Origin: Przewalskia tangutica
Lineage: Eukaryota; Streptophyta; Magnoliopsida; Solanales; Solanaceae
NCBI GenBank assembly: GCA_029844215.1
Contig: CM056737.1
Span: 24,797,851 to 24,861,850 of the forward strand
Direction: 5' to 3'
DNA: 64,000 nucleotides
Positions 1-11,673 of the stretch are shown here, one piece after another; position 1 is the stretch's first letter; every line of letters starts with the position of its first letter. Below the pieces are notes generated by a model that was given only the letters and a program-made list of their open reading frames with translations, was not told the origin of the DNA and searched no databases. A program made the position numbers and the translations under genes.

Positions 1-2495
1 CAAGACAGTCGGCCCTCCAACTGAGAGTCACGACAACGTAAACATATAATACTTGCACTCAAAGCTATCACAAGCAAACATAGGCAAGTTCATTAAACCT
101 TTAGACTTTCATTTTTATAAACTCATGGCACTTTCGTTTCACACATAAAAATCTGAGAATTTAACCTAAAGTACTACGTGCTTACATTCTTTTCAAAAGA
201 CTCCTTTTCATATAAAACCCCAAGATACTAACACCCGTAGTATCAAGGCTTGTTTACATTTTACCTAAGTCACTACACTTTTAGAAATACATTTTTAAAC
301 TAAATCAAGTGACTTATTTCCTTAACACTTAAGCAATTGATGCTTTTAAATCCATTTGCCTTTCTTTATTTCAAAACATTTATCATTACTTAGAGTAAAC
401 CACTCTTTTAACTTTCCATAAAGTCGTTAAACTAACTTTATACTTAGGCAAATACATTCTTTTTATAACCAAGAGACTTATACTTTCGAAATACTTCAAG
501 TCCCTTATCTTTTAGAATCAAGTTTCGTAGTTCATAGTCTTAACACTTCATAACGTAAACTCTTTAAATTAAGCAACATATGCCTTATATGTGTGAATAG
601 GTTATACTTATTTATAATGATCTCTTTAAGCGACCATGATCTAGAAAATGTAATACAATTTTGTCTTATCTTAGTTTCTATGCAGATGGAGAATTCTACT
701 TGTTTTAATATAATATGGTCATTACATTTTCCTTTATTAACGCTGCAATGGCTTGTTCGATACTTATTCTCATTCGTGCCGTAAATTAGCCAAGTCCACT
801 TGGCTCCAAATACCTCCTAACGACTCTTACCAACATCCCCCATAAGACTTGGTAAGAACTTAGGATAACTTAGACATAACCCTTACGTAGAGTAAATCAA
901 CATACATACTTCTTAACTTCTAAGAGTAGAAGGAAATCATGAAATAATACCACATGTATATTCCATAAATAGAATCATGTCTAAAGAAGTAAGAGGTTCA
1001 CATACCTCGCGACGATTATCGACAAGTAGCAAAATGCTCCAAAGTACTTCAACCTTGATAGTTATTCCATCCTTCAAGTAGAATACGCTATACTAGTACT
1101 TCCACCTATAATGGCCATAATACGTCCATTAACCTCTAGCTTCAAACGTAGAATATTCTAAGTGCAAAGTCACTAAATTCTACGGAAAATCGGACAGCAC
1201 TTCCTTTGTTTCTTCATACTTTGCCACCTTTTTCAAGGCCGAATTCAATAACCAAACATGCCACATTTAAGGCCCAACAAATCAGCTAACCAAAGGGGAT
1301 TACATGCCTTAACAGGACGTGTAAAATTCCGCCCCACAAATTAATACAAAACTAGTTCCATATTTAAAGCCATTCTTGGCTAAACATATACAACAACACA
1401 AAGTCCTTTTCTAATTCTTTTTCAATCCAACTTCTTAGGCCTAACATGTTATATAGTCATAAACAACTTAACAATTATAATTCCTTCTTTATATAACATG
1501 TAACGATTAAACTAATAATCCAATTGAATCACAATCTTAAGGGCTAACATACTAGTTTTCGGATTAGAATTCCAAACACTTATCAAACTTCATAATATAT
1601 ACCTCATGCTTGCTAATATCCACAACTACAATGATAAGAAATTTTTAATTGCTAAAACGACAAGATTTATACCTTTACAAGTCCTTAAAACTTCCAAGAT
1701 TCAAAGTCGCTCCTTAGCAATTCTTAGCTCCCTTTATTATGTTCCCATCCGCTCCAAGCACTCCTTAGAAGCTCATGAAGAACTTCTCTTCAAGTTCCAT
1801 CTTCAAAGTTGAAGAACACCTTAGGGTTTCGCCTTGTGAGTAACGTGAAAATGCCGTTTTCCGAAATATTTCTATTGAGATATCCTTACAATACCCTTAG
1901 GGACCTTGGGTTAAAGTCTTGTGGCTAATGGATCAAAACTACAAAATTTCTTGTTCTCAAATCCTCAAAGCCGAGAGCTTTAGTGTGTCAAGACAAGGTC
2001 TTGAAAATTATTCTATGTGTTGGAAGACTAGTCTTGCACTAGTAGTGTATATATAATACAATGGAGGGTCAAGATATTCACATATGGGTGGCTAGGATGA
2101 AAAGCACTTGGATCATACACAAGTGGCAAGTTGACTTTGGTCAATAATGTCATGCTAGCAAGACTAATCTTCTTCAATGGTCAATGACCATTTTAACCTT
2201 GCAAAAATTCGTCCATAAAATTCCGTAACCCTCGTGGGCCGCACAAAACGTAAAATTCCTCGGGTGGGCCCCACATGACCAAATCCGTACAAATAAATTT
2301 CCATATTGATAATACATTCCATAATCCTCAATTAATGCATTTTGAGAATCCAATTCTCTTCAACGTACATTTTCCCTTTCCGACGTTCGGAAGATTTTCC
2401 GTCGGAAAAACAATTCTTCCTTTCGTACCCTTTTCAAGTCTTGTGTTCCTTACTTACATTCTCTTAAACATGTCCTGGAGTTACGGGGTGTAACA
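1..2495 (-). mobile_element. Element G, left (3') LTR, partial
   Basis: Minus-strand LTR cut by the window edge. Its right end reads ACGGGGTGTAACA, the reverse complement of the TGTTACACCCCG LTR start, and it is followed directly by a C-rich (reverse polypurine) tract. The whole stretch matches 15229-17787 nearly base for base, which is the other LTR of the same element. No gene is seen. Short open frames here (for example 1606-1812) occur in both LTR copies, run antisense to LTR transcription, and are not believed to be genes. Confidence 0.85.
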
Positions 2496-2531
2496 TTTTC
2501 CCCCCCTTAGAAACATTCATCCTCGAATGTT
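2496..2531 (-). promoter_or_regulatory. Element G polypurine tract with flanking inverted repeat
   Basis: Read on the minus strand this is an inverted repeat AACATTC...GAATGTT (2512-2518 and 2525-2531) followed by a purine run of the AAGGGGGGAAAA type that abuts the LTR start. Plus-strand DNA synthesis of Ty3/gypsy elements is primed from such a tract. The same hairpin lies beside the tract in all seven elements whose 3' junction is visible. Confidence 0.8.
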
Positions 2532-3745
2532 CTTTCGGAGTCCAATCTAATTAGATAGCGACATAGTCTTCTTTTACTGCACCCTTCATACAACACATGC
2601 CACCCATGGCCACATAACAATACTTATACTAAAATGTCAACCTTGGCACTCACGAAGCCAACTAGCCCATACTCATAATGACCTCAAAGTCTGTCACAAT
2701 CCTCTCTACTAGGTATACTAGGGTCTGACGACTGTATCATCACCGGGAAAACCTCATATTCCCGCTCAGCTTCCACTCCAAACACTCTTTTAAACAACAT
2801 AAGGCCATTTCTGGCTCTCACAACCTGGTTCCGGTGGAACGTGTCCACGAACCCGTAAAACAATTAACCAGACTTGGGCCTTGCACCCTCGTGACCCTGT
2901 CACGTAGCAGAACTACTACCAACTGATCCCACTCTATTCAGGCTATGGGGCGACCCGTAACAGGTCCTCACCCCGACCCGCCATCACACTTAACTCTTAT
3001 CCTTGGTCTGACTTAAAATCTTATGGCCCGAGAGAGCCTTATATATCTAAGGTCTCGGCAGTCATCAATATTCTTAGGCTCGCAATTTCCATGCTCCAAG
3101 CCTACCTTACGGTCCCAAGAAACGTACAAAAACTTCTCATAATACCATAATCGTGTCGTCCTGATCACAACAACCATTACTTACTCTATACGGACCTCAT
3201 CCGTACAATTCTCTTAAGCCTACCACGTAGCTTAACATATTAACATGGTATTCCATTAAGTTCCTTAACATGACTTCTTAAGGGTTCACTACCCTATCAG
3301 ACGACTCATCCTTCCCCAATTATCTCAAAATAAAACATAAGACCTTGGCGAGAATTCATTAACTGTTCCATACCTTCCCGGTATCTAGTTAGTCTTTACC
3401 AACTCCTGGTAATCTAAAATAATTCTAGGCAACACGCGTCTGACCCTCATACATAACTCCGTATAGATGTATGTCACAATACCAACTATACTATAATCAT
3501 TACTAACCTGGATACGCAATCTACATAGTCATTCCTGGGTCACTGCTGCCTTTCTCGTAGCTGCAATCAACATAACTCGTTAGGGAGAGACGACCCTAAC
3601 AACACAGCTCTATCGCACGATCTCAGAGTGAGAAGAATGAAACCAATCCTAAATGTCCTGCAGCCTCCTGATTATAGATGTGGTGCACAACACACCGATA
3701 ATCAAGACTATACTAGACATGCGTAGACACTTTCGAGGACTAAGC

Positions 3746-3760
3746 GCTCGATACCACTTT
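3746..3760 (-). promoter_or_regulatory. Element G primer-binding site
   Basis: On the minus strand AAAGTGGTATCGAGC follows the LTR end GTCGTGACA. It matches the plant initiator Met-tRNA complement TGGTATCAGAGC except that one A of CAGAG is missing. Confidence 0.85.
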
Positions 3761-4455
3761 TGTCACGACAGGCCGGTCGCGGCGGTGCCTACACGGGCAC
3801 CCTTCTAATCATACAACATAATAAATGCGGAAGATAAATAACACTTTTTTTCTTTAAACCAATGTCGTCGATAAGGCCGCCATAACATAAAAATTACCCG
3901 AAAAGGGTCTACACTGTTAACAATGTAAAACAACTCTGCCATCCAAATACGGATGAATACATACCTCTAAGAATTGAACTAATACTATGACGGACAAAGC
4001 CCCGTACTTGAATATACATAGCCATGACACTCGGAACATTAGAGCCATCTCAAAATGCTGAACCAGATCCTAAGCTCGCGGATCCACAACTGTGTACCTA
4101 AACCTGCGGACATGAACGGCCCGAAGAAGTCGATAACAACAGTGCGAATATGGAGCGAAATAAAGTACAGTAAACAGATCATAACTGTACAAAAGAATGA
4201 CATGGACAAGTATAAAAAGTACATATCAGATCCTGCCGTGTCATTACCACTTATGGACTTAATTGCACATCATTATCTTTTCCATTCCATTAAGAGTTAT
4301 AGCCATATCTTACGTACATACTTAGGAGAAGTCATTAAGTTCATTACCATATAACTTACTTATCTTTCATAACATAATCCGGCCCTTTATGGAGGGACGC
4401 ATATACTACCCTGCCCAATCTGGGACGCGATCAAGTCACACAAATATCAAAGCAT

Positions 4456-4680
4456 GTCCGTGGAATCCCCCATCACTGCCGACAGCCATAAGTGTAAAAT
4501 ATAACCATTTGACGCGCCCGTGGCATCCCACCTCACTGTCGGCATACACATACACAATACATATATATATCTCCTGCCCGTGGAATCCCACATCACTGCC
4601 GACAGCCGTAGGTGTAACGTATAACCATGTGACGCGCCCGTGGCATCCCACCTCACTGTCGGCGTACATATATACAACAC
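4456..4680. repeat. Two-copy tandem repeat of about 120 bp in the G LTR
   Basis: The motif CCGTGGAATCCC...CATCACTGCCGACAGCC begins near 4456 and again near 4576. Each copy also holds a diverged half-unit (CGTGGCATCCCACCTCACTG). The related motif TGATGTGGGATTCCACGGG recurs in B's LTRs in the other orientation. Confidence 0.75.

Positions 4681-4683
<3 letters not shown>

Positions 4684-4743
<60 letters not shown>
4684..4743. repeat. (AT)n microsatellite
   Basis: About 60 bp of nearly perfect alternating AT within the G LTR minisatellite region. It creates spurious open frames rich in Tyr and Ile on both strands. Confidence 0.95.
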
Positions 4744-4744
<1 letters not shown>

Positions 4745-5161
4745 CGTGGCCGCATTCCCCGGAATCCCTCATCGTATAAGCATGGCCATAACGTGCCCTC
4801 GGCATCCCTCATCGTAGGTGCAGGTTGTTACACCCCGTATTTACAGGACATGCTTTAATAACGTACGTAAGAACTCGCAAGTGTTAAGATTTGAGACTTG
4901 TAAATTTAGCGGAATTGTGAAATTGTCGGAAAACGTAATATTGTGACGAATGGGAGGGCGACACTTGTCACCCCCCTTATTGATGCCTTGGACGAAATAG
5001 GCATGGCCAAAATGGTCATTGACCATAGTCTTAAGATGACAAAGTCTTCCTATTAATGAGCTTGAGTTTCTTGACCAAAGTCAAAGGTCCCAAAAGTCTT
5101 GATATTTTATAAGAGATCATCCAAACCACCCAATTGTTTGCATCTAGACCCTCCAATTGGT

Positions 5162-5168
5162 TATATAT
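5162..5168 (+). promoter_or_regulatory. Putative LTR TATA box (H 5' LTR)
   Basis: TATATAT upstream of GTGTACAAGTAGCAAGAC. The same context occurs in the 3' LTR at 12010-12016 and in E (TATATAA, 62042-62048). Transcription start is inferred to lie shortly downstream. Confidence 0.5.
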
Positions 5169-5890
5169 GTGTACAAGTAGCAAGACAAGGCTCTTAACAC
5201 TTAGCAAATTTTCAAAAGAAAACTTGAAAGTCTCTTATGTTGCTCACGGCAATGAGGGCTTTTGCAAGAAGAAATTTTGCAATTTTTGTCCAATAATTCC
5301 CCTACTTTAAACCAAGGTACCTAAGGGTATTGTAAGTGTTTCTCAATAGAAAGATCCCGGAAATGTGGTGTTTTCGTATTAGTCGCAAGGCGAAAACCTA
5401 TGAGGTTCTTCAACTTTGAAGTTGGAACTTGAAGATTAATTGTTCATGAGCTTCTAAGGGTTGCTTGGAGTGGATTGGAACGTCGAAAGGAGGAGCTAAA
5501 GTTGCTAAGGATCGACTTGTAGTCTTGGATCATATTTGGGCTAAAATGAGGTATAATCTTCGCCTTACTTTTGTAGTTGAAGATTCAATGTAATTATAAG
5601 TTAGAAATGATCATGTGATTTGTGTTATGAAGTTTGATAAGTGCTAAGAATCGTCGCATGTTGACCTACTTGAGGATTGTAGTAGTTGTAATCAAATGCG
5701 ACTTGATATCATGTTATGCTACCAATTTGGATTGAAATGGAAATTTGATAAGAATTGGTATGGTTGAACTCAAGGTGGCCGAATTTGGACTTTTAGTTTG
5801 TTATTCATTTGTATTGGACTACTTTCTAAATTGTGAGCCAATTGGGGCTGTTTAGTTATTCATTTGTATTGAACTACCTTCTATATTGTT

Positions 5891-5895
5891 ATGAG
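5891..5895. repeat. TSD of solo LTR I, left copy (ATGAG)
   Basis: ATGAG directly precedes TGTCACGACCC and is repeated directly after the LTR end at 8367-8371. Confidence 0.9.
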
Positions 5896-8366
5896 TGTCA
5901 CGACCCGTTCCGGGGCCCGTGACTGGTGCCTTACCGGGGCACCCAAGTAGTCATACATCAGAGTAATCAGCGGAAATATAAAGCAAGACATGAAACAGTT
6001 TATAAAATAAGACACAGTTTATGTGAGAAAACATCGCCTTTCGGCATATATATACATAATCATGGTTTAGCAGTTACATCCGAACCGTACAACATGACTA
6101 CTGCACTTCTAAGGAAATATACAACTATGGCGGGACAGGGCCCGCCATACCTGCATACAAAACTATCTACAACAGGAGATCATACCAAAGTAGAGCCTCG
6201 GAAGAGATGGAGCTCAGACACCAACGTAGAGATCCTAAGGATGCGGATCTAGCACTGCTTGCCCTTACCTGCGGCATGAACGCACCCGAAGGAGGTCGAT
6301 AACAAGTACTAAATATGTGAAATCGTAAAGTACTTAAATGAAATCATAACCCTTTTTAAAACCGGTTTACAAATATGTATGAAGAAATCAAGAAACGCAC
6401 ATAGTGCCACATCACAAACAAGAGCAACAATAGTAAATGGTAATAGGTCTTTTCTAGGCTGCGAATGATTGAAGCAGGGCCACTCGCCCGTATTATCATT
6501 CTGCAAGCCTAATCCTGGACTCCCGGAGTCCGCATAGGCCACTCACATGGGCCCGCATGAGGTATAACCCCGCATCGAGGGTAGCTACTCCTCGGCATCG
6601 TCCTGGACTCATTGTCCGCATGGCCACATAGACCGCATGAGGCATAACCCCGCATACTAACCTGGAACTCTCGTAGCTCCGCATAGGCCCCCTGGACCCG
6701 CATGAGGTATTCTCGAATCATGGTCCCAGACCGCCTGAGTCTACCCCGCATCGGAGGGCAGCTTAACCCCCGGTATCATCTCAAGAGGTGAGTGATAGTA
6801 TACTAACATAACAACTTATCTTTAAGCAACATAAGCACAACAAGGATACTCACCTATACAAACGTTACAAGATACTAACACACATAGCATATCATGTCTA
6901 CTTATCAAACCATCTTATTATTCTTTTCACAATATAAGTCTGTTATAAACACATAGGCAAACTTGTTTCTTTTATCAATCTTAAGTGGTTATACTTACTT
7001 CCCATAAAGCTAGTATAACTCTTAAGCTTCTGTTTTAAAAACCAATTAGTTCTCTTCTGTTAATATGATTCAGTAGTCTTTTGAAATGTTTTCAGTTCTT
7101 TATTATTCAGGCTTAAGCCGTGAGGCATTCTGTAAGTATTATTCAGGCTTAAGCGTGAGGCATTCCGTAAGTATTATTCAGCTTAAGTCAAAGACATTGC
7201 CATAGTTATTATCCGATTAACACGTACGCGTCACCGTACTATATATATTGTAAAATATCATGCTTTAGGAAGAATCACATACCTTCTCAGCGAAAACCAC
7301 CTGCCAAGTTGAATATGTCGCGCGCAGAGAGTCAGCCTATAATAGTCACAGATATCTATCAAAGACTACTCTGAAGGTCATTCTAACCAGAGGGTTCATA
7401 ATTCTACGGTAAGTCGGGCAGCACTTCCCTACCCGGTGAGCTATATAAGTCTACTGTGAAAACAGTCCTATGTAAGTACAGTTTGATTATTCTTCTTTTA
7501 AACCCTTCTACTGTGGTAACAGTTCAATTCTATTCTGTGATATTCTTCTAAGTGATTAATACTTATTCTTGTACTTCTACAGTATGCATTCCTTAATACA
7601 AAAGAGGGTTAGGATTATTACCTCGGTAAGCCCAATAATATCCTAGAAAAAGTCGCGCCTGAGCAAGGTTTTGCTCCTAAGTTGTATGCTCCAAGAACCT
7701 TAGAAGTTCTTCACAACTTCTACTAAGTACTAAGGTATTTGGGCTAGGGTATTTTGGGCATTATAACGATACAAGAAGGTAACTTTTCTACCAAGGGAGG
7801 GGGGTAGATTTTTGGCTAGGCTAGGGGGTATTCGCCAAGGGCCACTTAGGCTAGAGGGGAAGAGGGCTTGACGAAATGGCTAACAAGGGAGAAGGAGGAT
7901 TTTTCAAGACTTGAAAGTAATTTGTGGATGAAGAACTCTTCATCTTAAGGGTATTTATAGGTCAAGAAGTGGCCAACCAATGGCCAAGATTAAGACAAGT
8001 GCAAGGCAAGTGTAGGGTGAGGATTAACTATACACAAATATCCTACCAACTCCTTGACTTGTGCACAAGGCACAAAAAACGTGCTCCCTATTGTTCAAAT
8101 CGTCCAAATGGACGATTTCAAGTCCATCAATTGGAGGGTGACAAGTGTCGCCCTCCCGTTGGTCCAAAATGTTTCGTCTCTCGGAAAAATCCGCAAAGTT
8201 AGAAATGGCATAGCGGAATTTACCCTACGAAGCGTGGAAACGTTTCGTCGGAAAACGATTCTTTTAGTGAGTTGTGTACAAATAAAAACGTCCAAGGCTT
8301 ATCTTTAAGGCTAGACTTTCGTACGTATTCCCTTACGTACATACTCTGGAAATACGGGGTATAACA
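5896..8366 (-). mobile_element. Solo LTR I (family 2), inserted in H
   Basis: A 2,471-bp minus-strand LTR from TGTCACGACCC to GGGGTATAACA with no internal region and perfect ATGAG TSDs. The other LTR of H has the empty site at about 12812-12830 (GTGAGCCAATTGG). It resembles the LTRs of A in order of landmarks: a GC-rich ATGCGG-type array (about 6480-6780), the conserved ATTCTACGG segment near 7400, a reversed TATAAATA box at 7952-7959, and a U3 palindrome centred near 8144. It probably formed by LTR-LTR recombination that removed the body of the element. Confidence 0.92.
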
Positions 8367-8371
8367 ATGAG
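8367..8371. repeat. TSD of solo LTR I, right copy (ATGAG)
   Basis: Perfect copy of 5891-5895, followed by CCAATTGGGGCTG, the continuation of the H LTR. Confidence 0.9.
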
Positions 8372-9431
8372 CCAATTGGGGCTGTTTGGTTATTGTATTC
8401 GACCTTGAAAAAGGTGGCAAAGTGAGTAGAAACAAAGGAGGTGCTGTCCGATTTTCCGTAGAATTTAGTGACTTAGCACCTAGGATATTCTACGTTTGAA
8501 ATAAGAGGTTAATGGACGTATGGTGACCATTATAGGTTGAAGTACTAAGTATAGCGTATCCTACTTGAAGAATGGAATAGCTCAAGGTTGAAGTACTTTG
8601 GAACATTTTGCTACTTGTCGACAATCGTTGCGAGGTATGTGAACCTCTTCTTTCTTTGGCATGATCCTACGTATGAAATATCCATGTGATAACATTTTAA
8701 GATTCCTTCTACTCTTAGAAGTTAAGAAGTATCCACATTGTTGACTCTAAATTAAGTATGTTAAATTGTCCTAAGTCCTTACCAAGCCTTATGGGAGATA
8801 TTGGTAAGAATGGTTAGGAAATTATGAGATTTGATTTCAAGCTATGTATCTTGATTTATTTAAAGTAAGTATGTAAGTTGATTTTTATTTTTGAAAATGA
8901 CTTGAATTTATATGTAAAAAGGGGATTGGTTTTAAAAGTGTAGATGACATGATTTTACAAGTATAAGTAAATGGACTTTAAAGAATGTATGTTATGAAGT
9001 TTTAAGACTATGAACTTTGATTTTCTTTAAAGGATTATGAAACTTTATTTTTCAAGTTATGGGACTTGATTTCTAAAGTATAAGCGACATGATTTGAAAG
9101 AGTGTATGATACGAGGTGTTAAGGCTATAAGCCTTGATTTTATAAGTGGAAATGACTTAATTTTACAAAGTATGGCTTCTTAATTTATTTCAAAAGTTAA
9201 GAAGATGGCTTCCAAAAGAGTATGTGACTTGAGCTTTAAAAAGAAAGGAGTTCTATGATTCTTTTAAGTATGTATGTACGTAGTATTTTGGATCTAGTTT
9301 TCCTAATGTTGTAAGAATAAAAGTGTCTTAAGTTCTCTAAAATGAAAGGTTGTTATAATAGCTTTATGGGAAGTTGTTATGACGACTTAAGAAGAAGTGA
9401 AAAGATGGTTTGAAAAATGTTATGTTAGGAA

Positions 9432-9830
9432 AATCACACCGAGCCTACAAATAGGCCGGATTACGTTATGAAATACACCGAGCCTACACATAGGCCGGAT
9501 TACGTTATGAAATACACCGAGCCTACAGATAGGCGAATTACGTTATGAAATACAGAGCCTACAAATAGGCGGATTACGTTATGAGATACACCGAGCCTAC
9601 ACATAGTGGGATTACGCCATATTACCCCAGCCTTCACATAGGCGGGTTATGTCATCTTACACCGAGCCCCGGCGGGCGGATTATGCTACATGATTCCACA
9701 AGACACCGAGCCCCAGGCGGGCGGATTATGCAACATGATTCCACAAGACACCGAGCCCACAGGCGGGCGGATTATGTCACATGATTCATCAATGCCGTGT
9801 CCGCAAATGGACCGGATTATGTTATGTAAG
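9432..9830 (+). repeat. 39-bp tandem array in H 5' LTR (degraded copy)
   Basis: Repeats of an ACACCGAGCCTAC...TAGGCCGGATTACG unit. In this copy several units have lost bases at CCGG (AGGCGAATTACG, or AGGCGGATT) or at ACACCGAG. The cleaner counterpart is 13885-14300 in the 3' LTR. Later units are longer and GC-richer (GAGCCCCACAGGCGGGC type). Confidence 0.85.
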
Positions 9831-10452
9831 ATATGTAAGTTATGTGAAAAAGACTGGATTAAACTCTTAAGTATGTATGTAAGAATATGTTGTTAAATTT
9901 TTATTGAAAGAAGGAAAGGAACGGTTAATATATGATTGATTTGGGAGTTAAAAGGACATTCTTTTATACGATACGATTTGGTTATGCGTTTTATTTGTTC
10001 CATACTAAATTTTTTGTTATGCGACTTCCCGGAAGTGCGTTCATGCCCGCAGGTGTTAGGTACACAGGTTGGTGATCCTTGCTCCTAGGATCTCTGTTCA
10101 GTTTTTGGAAAGAAGCTCCTTTCACTCCGGAGGCTTATCTTTTGGTACGGTTTCCCTGATGTGGTAGACTTATGTACATTCAGGGGTATGGCGGGCCCTG
10201 TCCACTTGTGATTTGTAATTCTTAAGTGCAGTAGTTACATATAGTTGGTCGATTTGTAAAAGGAAAGGGATGTGACTTATGTTGTTATGTATATGTATAT
10301 TAGTCCAGTAAGGTAGACTTATCGTCTAACCTGTGGTTTAATTTCTAGTTATTTTATTTTATAAGATTCATGTATGTTCATTGCTATTCTCTCGATGTAT
10401 AATCGAGCAGGTGCCCGGGTAGGGCACCGATGCGAGCCCGTGGGTCGTGACA

Positions 10453-10467
10453 AAAGTGGTATCGAGC
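10453..10467 (+). promoter_or_regulatory. Element H primer-binding site
   Basis: AAAGTGGTATCGAGC immediately after the LTR end GTCGTGACA. It is complementary to the initiator Met-tRNA 3' end apart from one missing A. Confidence 0.85.
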
Positions 10468-11637
10468 GATTAGTCCTCGGATAGTGTCTGAGGCCGTGTC
10501 TAGTAGAGTCTTGATTATCGGTGTGTTGTGCACCACATCTATAATCAGGAGGCTACAGGATATTTAGGATTGCTTTCCATTCTTCTCACTCTGAGATCGT
10601 GCGATAGATCCGTGTTGTTAGTGTCGTCTCTCCCTAACGAGTTATGTTGATTGCAGCCACTGAGAAAGGCGTGATGACCGGGAAGGATGTGTGGATTGCG
10701 TATCCGGTTGGTATTGATTGTAGTATAGTTGGTATTGTGACATACATCTATCTGAGTTTTGTATGATGAGGGTCGACGCGTGTTTCCTAGAATGATTTTA
10801 GATTACCAAATTGGTAAAGACTAACTAGATAAGGGAAGGTATGGAATAGTTAATGAATTCTCGCCAAGATCTTATGTGTTGTTTTGAGATAGTTGGGAAG
10901 GGATGAGTTGTCTGATAGGGTAGTGAACCCTTAAGAAGCCATGTTAAGGAACTTAAAGGAATGTCATGTTAATAGATTAAGCTGCGTAGTAAGCTTAAGA
11001 GAATTATACGGAGAAGGTCTGTATAGAGTAAGCAATGGTTGTTGTGATCGAGACAACATGGTCATAGTATTATGAGAAGTTTTTGTACCCGTTTACGGGG
11101 GGACTGATAAGGTAGGCTTGGAGCATGGGAATTGCGAGCCTAAGAATGTTGAAGACCGCTGAGACCTTAGATGTGCGAGGTCTTCTCGGGTAGAAAGATT
11201 TTAAGTCAGACCAAGGATAAGAGTTAAGTGCGACGCTGAGTCGGGTTAAGGACCTGTTACGGGTCTCCCCATGGCCTGGAATGGAGTGGGATCAGTTGGT
11301 AGTAGTTCCGCTACGTGACAGGGTCACGAGGGTGCAAGGCCCAAGTCTAGTTAATTGTTTTATGGGTTCGTGGACGCATTCCACCGGAACCAGGTCGTGA
11401 AAGCCGAAAATGGTCGTATATTGTCTTATAGAGTGACTCCAAAGGTTAGTGGCCAGAATTGGTATGGAAGTTAGGTATGTATGTTAGAAGGAGTTGGAAG
11501 TACGAAAAGGTAACCTCTTTTGGGCTTGTGATGGACGGGTATGCGTGTGCGAGGTATTAGGGCCATGTGTGGCATTATTGGTATGTCGGGGTTATGAAAG
11601 GAAACTATGTCGCTAATTATGAGTTTGACTCCGAAAG

Positions 11638-11673
11638 AACATTCGGGGACGAATGTTTCTAAGGGGGGAAGAA
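11638..11673 (+). promoter_or_regulatory. Element H hairpin and polypurine tract
   Basis: AACATTC (11638-11644) and GAATGTT (11651-11657) form an inverted repeat with a six-base loop. AAGGGGGGAAGAA (11661-11673) then abuts the 3' LTR start. Confidence 0.85.

Larger units (their letters stand above)
2496..3760 (-). mobile_element. Element G internal region, non-coding (LARD-like)
   Basis: About 1.27 kb between the two LTRs of G. It contains no gag-pol frame. It aligns by eye, reversed, with the internal regions of H (10453-11673), B (40484-41891) and the right part of F. Shared landmarks are the block after the primer-binding site with TCTTGATTATCGGTGTGTTG, the segment CTACGTGACAGGGTCACGAG, and the 3' hairpin. 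Several elements sharing one short internal structure suggests a non-autonomous lineage mobilised in trans, not independent decay. Confidence 0.75.
3761..4825 (-). mobile_element. Element G, right (5') LTR, segment 1
   Basis: Starts TGTCACGAC, the reversed LTR end, directly beside the primer-binding site. The LTR is interrupted at 4825 by element H and resumes at 14932. Summing the parts gives a 5' LTR of about 3.9 kb. The first part carries the U5 hairpin region and then a GC-rich tandem array. No gene is seen. Confidence 0.8.
4826..10452 (+). mobile_element. Element H 5' LTR (interrupted by solo LTR I)
   Basis: About 3.15 kb once the 5896-8366 insertion and one TSD copy are removed, close to the 3.26 kb 3' LTR. 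The U3 start has a CACTTG-centred version of the palindrome that is CACGTG in F, B and E. TATATAT at 5162-5168 is a likely TATA box. A 39-bp tandem array lies at 9432-9830. This copy shows many small losses compared with 11674-14931, mostly at CCGG, CAG and CTG. No gene is seen. Confidence 0.85.
10453..11673 (+). mobile_element. Element H internal region, non-autonomous
   Basis: A 1,221-bp internal region with no gag-pol frame. An ATG at 10644 opens a short frame at the place where autonomous relatives start gag. Its first residues are only weakly like the MPPRxATRAQ start of the gag copies in A and C, so it is read as a decayed gag start. The rest carries the landmarks shared with G, B and F, ending in the hairpin and polypurine tract. 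Confidence 0.75.

Noticed and set aside
1606..1812. 68-residue frame, repeated at 16847-17053
   Set aside because: The two are the same frame in G's two LTRs, antisense to LTR transcription. The equivalent antisense stretch in E meets a stop after about ten codons, so there is no sign of a kept protein. The B-LTR frames 36912-37121 and 45495-45704 are the same case.
4389..4817. Overlapping frames on both strands, up to 142 residues
   Set aside because: They run through the (AT)n tract and the tandem repeat in the G LTR. Low-complexity translation with no domain.
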